DNA from: DATGUA01 sp035301545 | GTDB lineage: Bacteria > Bacillota > Clostridia > Tissierellales > Tissierellaceae | Length of the DNA: 5,609 bases | NCBI GenBank assembly: GCA_035301545.1 | Contig: DATGUA010000005.1 | Location: forward strand, 1 to 5,609 | Reading direction: 5' to 3' | Translations under genes and position numbers: made by a program | Notes under the pieces: model-generated | Told to the model about the DNA's origin: nothing | Seen by the model: only the letters and a program-made list of their open reading frames with translations | Databases searched by the model: none | Shown: positions 1 through 5,184 of the stretch, piece after piece | How the letters are laid out: every line of letters starts with the position of its first letter | Position numbering within the stretch: position 1 is the stretch's first letter

Positions 1-165
1 GAATTAGGTGGAACACCTTGGTTAGACTTCAAACATACTGTATTTGGTCATGTATATGAAGGAATGGATATAGTAGACAAGATAGCTAATGTAGAAACAG
101 GTTTAATGGATAAACCAGTAGAACCAGTTGTAATGGAGAAAGTAGAAATAGTTAAATTTGAATAA
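1..165 (+). CDS. Peptidyl-prolyl cis-trans isomerase, cyclophilin type, C-terminal part (5' end outside window)
   Basis: Only the last 54 residues are present, and the frame is open from the left edge to TAA at 163-165. The residues TPWLDFKHTVFGHVYEGMD are the conserved cyclophilin segment that normally reads TPxLDGKHTVFGxVxEGMD. They are followed by the usual VVDKI-type helix and the closing strand ending DKPVEPVVMEKVEI. Cyclophilins catalyse cis-trans isomerisation of Xaa-Pro bonds and assist protein folding. Whether this one is cytoplasmic or exported as a lipoprotein cannot be told without the N-terminus. It ends 22 bases before a strong terminator, so it is the last gene of its transcript. 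Family assignment is firm; a ppiB-like symbol is plausible but not provable from the fragment. Confidence 0.92.
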   Translation, partial: ELGGTPWLDFKHTVFGHVYEGMDIVDKIANVETGLMDKPVEPVVMEKVEIVKFE

Positions 166-187
166 AATAACATTATAGGTTTATTAT

Positions 188-215
188 AAAAACACTCTTT
201 TAAAAGAGTGTTTTT
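188..215. terminator. Bidirectional intrinsic terminator between cyclophilin and HdeD-like gene
   Basis: A perfect inverted repeat, 14 bases per arm (188-201 and 202-215), with core ACACTCTTTT/AAAAGAGTGT flanked by A-runs on the left and T-runs on the right. The few innermost A-T pairs would form the loop. It ends each transcript with a U-tract in both directions. It lies 22 bases after the cyclophilin stop and 4 bases from the stop of the convergent minus-strand gene, so it serves both. Confidence 0.93.
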
Positions 216-219
216 ATAT

Positions 220-747
220 TTAGAATCTTTTTGTTATAGATGTTATTCCGAAAAATGTTGTTATAAATGTTACACCATATAAAACTATATAGGAACCAAT
301 ATATATAGAAGATAATAATGGGTCCCTAATCATACTTATACCTAATATTATTCCTAGTATTCCGGTTAATAAGCCTATCCACCAAGTAGATACACCTACC
401 TTTTTTAAATCGATAGATATAGCAATTTCTGCAATACTAGAAAATGTTATCCAAAAGCTTATTAAGGTTCCTAAAGCTAATGCAGTTGATGGATTACTAG
501 CGATCATTAAGATTCCTAAAACTATATCTAATATAGATGTAATTAAAAAGGAACCAGTATGGAATACACCATCTGTAAAGTATCTAATAATTCTTAGTAC
601 ACCTGCCAAGATAAATATAAAAGCTATCCAGGTAGATAAAGTTATTAAAGATTCTTTTGGATTTGCAAAAAACATAAACCCAAGAGCAAATAATAAAATT
701 CCTAGAAATAAAGATATCCATCGAGCAGTATTTAAACTTTTTTTCAT
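220..747 (-). CDS. HdeD/DUF308 family six-helix membrane protein
   Basis: 175 residues, very hydrophobic, with six predicted membrane helices at about residues 8-27, 34-52, 65-84, 90-110, 119-140 and 145-166. Short charged loops include LRIIRYF after helix 2 and SIDLKKVG after helix 4. The sequence falls into similar helix pairs, each with Gly-rich GxxxG-like faces (LGILLFALG, DIVLGIL, TGILGIILG) and an NP or DP turn after helices 1, 3 and 5. This is the pattern of the HdeD/DUF308 family. E. coli HdeD is linked to acid resistance at high cell density, but most Firmicute members have no known function. The start at 747 (MKKSLN) is chosen over the ATG 33 bases upstream because AGAAAG precedes it at a suitable distance. 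The gene is monocistronic here and diverges from the barnase operon. Confidence 0.85.
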   Translation of the reverse strand: MKKSLNTARWISLFLGILLFALGFMFFANPKESLITLSTWIAFIFILAGVLRIIRYFTDGVFHTGSFLITSILDIVLGILMIASNPSTALALGTLISFWITFSSIAEIAISIDLKKVGVSTWWIGLLTGILGIILGISMIRDPLLSSIYIGSYIVLYGVTFITTFFGITSITKRF

Positions 748-769
748 ATAATCACACTTTCTAATAATT

Positions 770-775
770 ATTATA
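770..775 (-). promoter_or_regulatory. Candidate -10 element of the HdeD-like gene
   Basis: On the minus strand the bases at 775-770 read TATAAT, preceded by TGCT, giving a leader of about 16 bases before the start at 747. There is no recognisable -35 hexamer at 16-18 bases upstream. In DNA this AT-rich, a TATAAT can occur by chance, so confidence is modest. Confidence 0.35.
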
Positions 776-834
776 AGCAAAATTTTTATTAACTTCCTAT
801 TTAAATCTTTACCCTTAGTGTTAATTAATAAACC

Positions 835-855
835 GAATAATTATAATTATTCTAA
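835..855. promoter_or_regulatory. 18-base perfect palindrome overlapping a PerR-box-like sequence, upstream of the barnase promoter
   Basis: GAATAATTATAATTATTC at 835-852 is a perfect palindrome in the divergent region between the membrane protein and barnase genes. The overlapping 15-mer at 841-855, TTATAATTATTCTAA, differs at one base from the Bacillus PerR consensus TTATAATNATTATAA. It sits about 30 bases upstream of the barnase -10, where a regulator could act. It is made almost wholly of A and T, so a match of this quality could easily be chance. Confidence 0.3.
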
Positions 856-879
856 TAGATACTACTGATTTATAAATTA

Positions 880-888
880 TGCTATAAT
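880..888 (+). promoter_or_regulatory. Extended -10 promoter of the barnase-barstar operon
   Basis: TGCTATAAT at 880-888 is a perfect extended -10 (TGn followed by TATAAT). No good -35 is visible about 17 bases upstream (860-865 reads TACTAC), which extended -10 promoters tolerate. Transcription would start near 895, giving a leader of about 25 bases that contains the AAGGAG ribosome binding site at 907-912. Confidence 0.65.
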
Positions 889-919
889 GAAATTTAATAG
901 TTGAGTAAGGAGAATTGAA

Positions 920-1408
920 ATGAAGAAAACATTAAAATTATTATTAATACTACTACTGAGTTTTACATTAGTTGCCTGTTCTAGTATAGATTCTATCTTA
1001 GAAGATATAGATATAGAGATAGGTAGTGATGATAGTACTGAAGAGGTTAATAAAGAGATTGACGAAGATGGTCATTATACTAGTAAAGAAGATGTAGCAT
1101 TATATATTTATACTTATGATAAACTTCCAGATAATTATATTACAAAAAGTAAAGCTAGAGATTTAGGATGGGAATCTAGTGAAGGAAATCTATGGGATGT
1201 AAGTGATGAAAAAAGCATTGGTGGAGATAAATTTGGAAATCGAGAAGGAAAATTACCTACAGCAGGAGGTAGACAATATTATGAATGTGATATAAATTAT
1301 GAAGGTGGATATAGAGGTGCTGAGAGATTAGTATATTCTAATGATGGATTAATATATTATACTGATGATCATTATAATTCATTTACTTTATTATATGGAG
1401 ATGAATAA
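920..1408 (+). CDS. Barnase-family ribonuclease, predicted membrane-anchored lipoprotein
   Basis: 162 residues. Residues 1-19 are a lipoprotein signal peptide (MKK, a Leu-rich core, lipobox LVAC), with lipidated Cys20. Residues 21-51 form a low-complexity linker rich in Asp and Glu. Residues 52-162 are a full-length microbial RNase of the N1/T1/barnase type, a guanyl-preferring endoribonuclease. The stretches KLPDNYITKS, KSIGGDKFGNREGKLP, DINY and DHYNSFT match barnase almost letter for letter. With an offset of 49 from mature barnase numbering, the active-site set is intact: Lys76 (K27), Asp103 (D54), Arg108 (R59), Glu122 (E73 general base), Arg132 (R83), Arg136 (R87) and His151 (H102 general acid). 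AAGGAG lies 7 bases before the ATG. The inhibitor gene follows directly. Secreted barnase has no lipid anchor, so tethering is the novel feature here. The catalytic domain is also acidic, unlike the basic B. amyloliquefaciens enzyme. Confidence 0.95.
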   Translation: MKKTLKLLLILLLSFTLVACSSIDSILEDIDIEIGSDDSTEEVNKEIDEDGHYTSKEDVALYIYTYDKLPDNYITKSKARDLGWESSEGNLWDVSDEKSIGGDKFGNREGKLPTAGGRQYYECDINYEGGYRGAERLVYSNDGLIYYTDDHYNSFTLLYGDE

Positions 1409-1411
1409 ACT

Positions 1412-1678
1412 ATGAAGATTATATTAAATGGGGAAAAAATGAAGACTAAAGATATAGCTCATAAATATATAAAAGATAAATTAGATTTACCAGAATATTA
1501 TGGAGAAAACTTAGATGCTTTATGGGATATATTAAGTACTTATAATGAAGAAATAGAGATAGAGTTAATATGTAAAGAGAGGTTAATAGAATATCTAGGT
1601 GAATATGGTGAAGCTATAATTGAAGTATTTCAGGATGTAGAGGAAGAAAATTTAAGGATAAAGTTTAATATGATATAA
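1412..1678 (+). CDS. Barstar-family ribonuclease inhibitor (immunity protein to the upstream barnase)
   Basis: 88 residues, the usual barstar length. Barstar binds barnase one-to-one and plugs its active site, protecting the producer's cytoplasmic RNA. The contact helix LPEYYGENLDALWD occupies residues 26-39 with the same numbering as B. amyloliquefaciens barstar, so Tyr29, Trp38, Asp35 and Asp39, the residues that mimic the RNA phosphate, are all present. The barstar Glu76 contact corresponds to Asp75 here (VFQD against VFRE), a conservative change. The gene begins 3 bases after the barnase stop. Its ribosome binding site, GGAG at 1397-1400, lies inside the end of the barnase gene, so translation is likely coupled. 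Having the inhibitor in the same operon ensures that toxin is never made without antidote. Confidence 0.95.
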   Translation: MKIILNGEKMKTKDIAHKYIKDKLDLPEYYGENLDALWDILSTYNEEIEIELICKERLIEYLGEYGEAIIEVFQDVEEENLRIKFNMI

Positions 1679-1694
1679 ATTTTATATTGATAAT

Positions 1695-1728
1695 AAAAAT
1701 ATAGGCTTATGTGTAGGCCTATATTTTT
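1695..1728. terminator. Bidirectional intrinsic terminator between barstar and the HAD-family gene
   Basis: Twelve-base perfect stem: AAAAATATAGGC at 1695-1706 pairs with GCCTATATTTTT at 1717-1728, with a 10-base loop. The A-run on one side and T-run on the other give a U-tract in either direction. It lies 16 bases after the barstar stop and 21 bases from the stop of the convergent minus-strand gene. Confidence 0.92.
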
Positions 1729-1749
1729 TATTTGATAGTATTTAGGATC

Positions 1750-2220
1750 TTAATTTCTTAATGTTGCCTTAATACGATCTGTATTATCTAATATATCAAA
1801 AACATTCTCAAGATTGTTTACCACAATATCACAAGAGTTAAAAATTTGTCCACAAGCTCCTTCTTCTCCAATAATTCCAATAGATAAAATACTTTCTTCT
1901 GACATAGGGATATCATTAAATCCATTACCTACAGATATGGTTATATTATTTCCTAATTCTTGAATAATCCTTTTCTTTTCCCTACCTGCATTTTCTTGGG
2001 GAAATGTTTTGATACCCACACCTAAATCCCTACATTCTTCCTTGACTGTACCATATGTATCAGCAGTAAGGATGTAAATATTAAGAATATCCTTTAGTTT
2101 TTTTATTCTTTTTTTAGTAGATTTACTTATCTTTCCATCTACTGCAAGTGTTCCATTATAATCAAATACAATATTTTTGATGCTTATTGATTTCCATCCT
2201 GGTATATCTAAATTAATCAT
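1750..2220 (-). CDS. HAD-superfamily protein, soluble P-type-ATPase-like
   Basis: 156 residues, the size of small HAD proteins lacking a cap domain. Motif I is VFDYNGT (residues 18-24) with nucleophile Asp20. The second Asp of ordinary HAD phosphatases is replaced by Asn22, recalling the DKTGT loop of P-type ATPases. Motif II is Thr52 in ILTADT, the motif III Lys is probably Lys83, and motif IV is GNGFNDIPM (98-106) with Asn102 and Asp103, the counterpart of GDGxND in P-type ATPases. This set fits the group named soluble P-type ATPase (COG4087), which corresponds to the phosphorylation domain alone with no membrane part. Substrate is unknown; phosphatase activity is likely but the Asn22 change makes it uncertain. 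AGGAGG at 2233-2228 lies 7 bases before the ATG. It appears to be a single-gene transcript sharing the barstar terminator. Confidence 0.85.
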   Translation of the reverse strand: MINLDIPGWKSISIKNIVFDYNGTLAVDGKISKSTKKRIKKLKDILNIYILTADTYGTVKEECRDLGVGIKTFPQENAGREKKRIIQELGNNITISVGNGFNDIPMSEESILSIGIIGEEGACGQIFNSCDIVVNNLENVFDILDNTDRIKATLRN

Positions 2221-2284
2221 ATTAAGTCCTCCTATAAGATATATTATAAGTTTTCAAGAAATATATAAGTGTAAATCCTATTGT

Positions 2285-2314
2285 ATAATAACTTAAAAAT
2301 ATTGAATAATTCAA
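2285..2314 (-). promoter_or_regulatory. Candidate promoter of the HAD-family gene
   Basis: On the minus strand, TTGAAT at 2314-2309 and TATTAT at 2290-2285 are separated by 18 bases. Both are close to the sigma-A consensus and would give a leader of about 60 bases ending in the strong AGGAGG site. AT-rich DNA offers several alternatives nearby, so this is tentative. Confidence 0.35.
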
Positions 2315-2343
2315 ATAATTTATTAGAGTCAGTTCAACTATAA

Positions 2344-2457
2344 GTAATCTTCATAGGAGCTTATAAAGCTATTAAAGGTATTGAATTAGCAACATTAGCA
2401 TGGTGGCAATAATTTAAATTTAATGGTAAAAAAACTTTATTTCCTAAAACATATTGA
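2344..2457 (+). pseudogene. Possible decayed coding remnant, unrecognised
   Basis: In one frame, the stretch from the stop at 2341-2343 reads as protein-like sequence including GAYKAIKGIELATLAWWQ, then a TAA at 2410-2412. It continues in the same frame with FKFNGKKTLFPKTY before TGA. There is no start codon with a ribosome binding site, and the frame is broken by the internal stop. The composition looks like the tail of a lost gene, perhaps part of an old mobile element, but no family is recognised and chance cannot be excluded. Confidence 0.22.
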
Positions 2458-2482
2458 CGAATAAAGAAATTGATGTTAGTAT
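2454..2482 (+). promoter_or_regulatory. Candidate promoter of the peroxiredoxin gene
   Basis: TTGACG at 2454-2459 is one base from the consensus -35. TAGTAT at 2477-2482 follows with a 17-base spacer, and TATAAA at 2480-2485 is an alternative -10. Initiation would fall near 2489, inside the operator at 2487-2501, leaving a leader of about 170 bases. The operator overlap supports this promoter over the downstream alternative near 2573-2600. Confidence 0.42.
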
Positions 2483-2486
2483 AAAA

Positions 2487-2501
2487 TTGTAATGATTACA
2501 A
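2487..2501. promoter_or_regulatory. Fur-family (probably PerR) operator
   Basis: TTGTAATGATTACAA is a perfect 7-1-7 inverted repeat, the layout of Bacillus Fur-family boxes. It differs from the PerR box TTATAATNATTATAA at one symmetric position per half (G/C for A/T), and from the Zur box TCGTAATNATTACGA also at one position per half. The perfect symmetry extends to 2484-2504. It sits at the presumed transcription start of a peroxiredoxin gene, the classic kind of PerR target, so repression relieved by peroxide is the favoured reading. Confidence 0.6.
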
Positions 2502-2659
2502 TTTAGCTTTCATAACAAATAATAGGGGTTTTAAGGTTGTCAAAGATTCTATCTATAATACTCTTAATTTATTTGTTAAAAAGAAAATAGTGTTTATTAT
2601 AAAGGTAAATGTTTAAATTACCCTTAATAAAATATATTAAATATAGGAGGATTAGAATA

Positions 2660-3337
<678 letters not shown>

Positions 3338-3347
3338 GATATTAATG

Positions 3348-3386
3348 AAAAGCAAGAATGGAAGAGATTCTATTCTTGCTTTTTTC
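3348..3386 (+). terminator. Intrinsic terminator of the peroxiredoxin gene
   Basis: AAAAGCAAGAAT at 3348-3359 pairs with ATTCTTGCTTTT at 3372-3383. The stem extends through a G-U, a G-C and two A-U pairs to a GAGA (GNRA) tetraloop at 3364-3367, about 16 pairs in all, followed by a T-run. It starts 11 bases after the stop codon. Confidence 0.95.
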
Positions 3387-3791
3387 TATTATTACAAATA
3401 CTATATTTGGAATATAAGGATAGATGGGATAAGGATTTTGGAAAGTATTTTGATAGATTGATGGTATTGATAGCATAAATTAATTAGCTTAGGGTATAGA
3501 ATATATCAATATTGTAAAAATATTCTTGTTTATGATCTTTATTTAAGTTTATAAGGTAGTATATAAGATAAGAAGGACAATATAGAAATATTATATTTTA
3601 CAATTTTTTAGACAATAGGAATTTTTTTAAATAGATGATATAAATTACTAATGTGATATTATAATATATGAGATTAGTTAAGGATCAAATACTAACAAAA
3701 AGTTAGTTATTAGATTTACATTTGTTGTATTGAGAGTGGATCATTGATTGTGATAAGTTTGTAGAAGGTATTAATTAGTAAGGAGAAAAAA
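3387..3791. other. Intergenic region before the selenoprotein B-family gene
   Basis: About 400 AT-rich bases with no convincing gene. One stretch near 3412-3478 reads in one plus frame as YKDRWDKDFGKYFDRLMVLIA before a stop, but it has no start codon with a ribosome binding site and may be a remnant or chance. A possible extended -10 lies at 3654-3662 and a small hairpin at 3691-3707 (ACTAAC/GTTAGT). I recognise no RNA gene. Confidence 0.5.
3654..3662 (+). promoter_or_regulatory. Candidate extended -10 of the selenoprotein B-family gene
   Basis: TGATATTAT at 3654-3662 fits a TGn-extended -10, and a plain TATAAT overlaps at 3660-3665. No -35 is evident. The leader would be about 120 bases long and would include the short ACTAAC/GTTAGT hairpin at 3691-3707. 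This is tentative in such AT-rich DNA. Confidence 0.3.
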
Positions 3792-4523
3792 ATGACAAAG
3801 ATTAGTTTTAAACAAAGGATAATTGGTAAGATAGCTGAATATATGGTAGCCAGTATAGATAGTAAACCATATATTGCAGAGGTAAAGAAGGAATTAAAGG
3901 ATTCTAGAATAGCATTTATTACAACAGCTGGTGTCCATTTAAAAAATGATAAACCATTTGACACCAATGGAGATCATAGTTTTAGAATTATTCCTGGAGA
4001 TGTTGATTTTAATGATTTAACAATAACTCATAATCATTATGACAAGGAGGAAGCTTTAAAAGATATTAATTGTGTTTTTCCTTTAGAGATTCTTAGGAAT
4101 TTACAGGCTGAGGGATTTATTAAGGAAGTAGCTCCTAGGCATTTTGGTCTTATGGGATATATTCCTAATATGGATTTATTAATAAATGATTCTGCTCCTA
4201 AAATTGCTGATATTTTAGTAAAAGATGAAGTAGATATGGTATTATTATCACCTGGATGATATATATGTCATCAATCTGTAGGATTGATTCAAAGAGAAGT
4301 TGAATCTCGTGATATAAGAACTGTTTCAATTGTTCATCTTCCAAAGGTTGCTAAAAAAGTTAGACCGCCAAGAATGATGCACATAAAGTTTCCCCTTGGT
4401 AAAACTTTTTCTAAAGCTTTTGAGACAGAGACCCAGACTAAAATAGTGAAAGATATGCTTAATTTCGGAATAAATGGTAAGGCTGAAGAATTAATTGAAT
4501 TAAAATATAAATGGAAAAGATAA
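3792..4523 (+). CDS. Glycine/sarcosine/betaine reductase selenoprotein B-family protein, with in-frame UGA read as selenocysteine
   Basis: 243 residues when TGA at 4257-4259 is read as selenocysteine (Sec156). Sequence before and after the TGA is in the same frame and belongs to one family: GDHSFRIIPGD (60-70), HNHYD (80-84), DINCVFPLEIL (91-101), APRHFGLMGYIP (114-125), then PGUYICHQSVGLIQRE (154-169) and VRPPRMMHIKFPLG (190-203). Sec156 and Cys159 form a UxxC redox pair, the layout of thiol-selenol oxidoreductase sites. The large GrdB and PrdB subunits reduce glycine or D-proline; this shorter stand-alone relative has no established reaction, and no grdA or grdE lies nearby. AAGGAG sits 6 bases before the ATG. 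A hairpin just after the TGA fits a bacterial SECIS. The acetyltransferase gene begins 48 bases after the stop with no terminator between, so the two are probably cotranscribed. Ordinary gene callers would split it in two. Confidence 0.9.
4257..4288 (+). promoter_or_regulatory. Selenocysteine codon and candidate bacterial SECIS hairpin
   Basis: The TGA at 4257-4259 is followed by a hairpin in which ATCAATC (4270-4276) pairs perfectly with GATTGAT (4282-4288) around the loop TGTAG. The loop begins 17 bases after the TGA, and its second base is G. Bacterial SECIS elements usually have 16-37 bases between UGA and apical loop and a G in the first two loop positions. It would bind SelB to direct Sec-tRNA to the UGA. 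Confidence 0.75.
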
Positions 4524-4571
4524 AAGCTTAAAAACCGGAAAAATTTTTAGTATTAAAAAATGGAGGAATAT

Positions 4572-5120
4572 ATGGATATATTAATAACTGATAGATTAAT
4601 TTTGAGGGAATGGAGAGAATCTGATAGTAAGGATTTATATGAATATGCTAAAAGCGAATTAGTAGGACCTAATGCTGGATGGACACCACATAATAATGAA
4701 AAAGAAAGTAAAGAAATAATTAGAATGTTTATTGATAAGGGTGACGTATACGCTATTGTATTAAAGTCTGAGGATAAGGTTATTGGCAGTATAGGATTTC
4801 ATGATGATATATTAGATAATACTGTTGCTAAATTAAGACAGAAGGAAATAGGCTATGTCCTAAATCCTAAATATTGGGGAAAAGGAATTATTCCTGAAGC
4901 AGTTAATAGAGTAATAGAATATAGATTTGAAAAATTAGATTTAGATTTAATTTGGTGTGGACATTTTAATTTTAATACTAATTCTAAAAGAGTAATTGAA
5001 AAAACTGGATTTAAGTATAAATTTACTAAGGATGAGAAATTAAAACAGCTTAATAATAAGGAAGTTAAGATTTTATATTATTATATTTCTAAATCTGATT
5101 ATTTTAGAAAAGATAAATAA
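4572..5120 (+). CDS. GNAT-family N-acetyltransferase, RimJ/RimL-like
   Basis: 182 residues. It begins ILITDRLILREWRESD, the typical opening of the Acetyltransf_3 (RimJ/RimL-like) group, which acetylate amino groups of proteins, amino acids, polyamines or drugs using acetyl-CoA. The acetyl-CoA loop is YWGKGIIPEA (residues 101-110), preceded by the beta-4 strand EIGYVLNP. The later NxxSKRVIEKTGF segment (136-147) is the conserved helix and turn after strand 5. Substrate cannot be predicted. The start at 4572 is chosen because GGAGG (4562-4566) lies 5 bases upstream; an in-frame ATG at 4560 overlaps that site and has no ribosome binding site of its own. It follows the selenoprotein B-family gene by 48 bases without a terminator and is probably in the same operon. 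Confidence 0.92.
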   Translation: MDILITDRLILREWRESDSKDLYEYAKSELVGPNAGWTPHNNEKESKEIIRMFIDKGDVYAIVLKSEDKVIGSIGFHDDILDNTVAKLRQKEIGYVLNPKYWGKGIIPEAVNRVIEYRFEKLDLDLIWCGHFNFNTNSKRVIEKTGFKYKFTKDEKLKQLNNKEVKILYYYISKSDYFRKDK

Positions 5121-5135
5121 GATTATAAAATTAAG

Positions 5136-5166
5136 GGCTTGATAGATAAATAAAAACTATCAAGCC
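5136..5166. terminator. Terminator between the acetyltransferase and the CC/Se-type selenoprotein gene
   Basis: A 10-base perfect stem, GGCTTGATAG (5136-5145) with CTATCAAGCC (5157-5166), around an 11-base loop. It lies 15 bases after the acetyltransferase stop and 18 bases from the stop of the convergent gene. U-tracts are interrupted on both sides (TAATTATATA on plus, TTAATTTTAT on minus), so efficiency may be lower than the other terminators here. Confidence 0.8.
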
Positions 5167-5184
5167 TAATTATATATAATAAAG

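Larger units (their letters stand above)
2221..2659. other. Divergent intergenic region between the HAD gene and peroxiredoxin
   Basis: Nearly 440 bases without an intact gene. It contains the likely HAD promoter on the minus strand (2285-2314), a possible decayed coding fragment (2344-2457), a candidate peroxiredoxin promoter (2454-2482), a Fur-family operator (2487-2501), and a possible second promoter with TTGTTA at 2573-2578 and TATTAT at 2595-2600 (16-base spacer). I see no known riboswitch or tRNA in it. Confidence 0.6.

Noticed and set aside
748..780. Upstream ATG as the start of the HdeD-like protein
   Set aside because: It would begin inside the candidate -10 element and lacks a ribosome binding site. 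The MKKSLN start has AGAAAG upstream.
2537..2559. TTGTCA with TATAAT as a peroxiredoxin promoter
   Set aside because: The spacer is only 11 bases, too short for sigma-A recognition.
2609..2659. Upstream ATG at 2609 as the start of the peroxiredoxin
   Set aside because: There is no ribosome binding site before it. The extra 17 residues are basic and unlike the family, whereas ATG 2660 has AGGAGG 9 bases upstream.
3412..3478. Short plus-strand frame reading YKDRWDKDFGKYFDRLMVLIA
   Set aside because: It has no start codon with a ribosome binding site and no recognised family. It is too short to call, though a remnant is possible.
3716..3967. 83-codon minus-strand reading frame opposite the start of the selenoprotein B-family gene
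   Set aside because: It overlaps the well-supported plus-strand gene, has no ribosome binding site, and its hydrophobic make-up is what the complement of that AT-rich gene would give.
4257..4259. TGA as a true stop or nonsense mutation in the selenoprotein B-family gene
   Set aside because: The TGA falls exactly in the family's redox motif, the frame continues with conserved sequence, and a SECIS-like hairpin lies at the right distance.
4284..4523. Separate small gene starting at TTG 4284
   Set aside because: It is in the same frame as the upstream gene, has no ribosome binding site, and carries the second half of the same protein family. It is the part after the selenocysteine codon.
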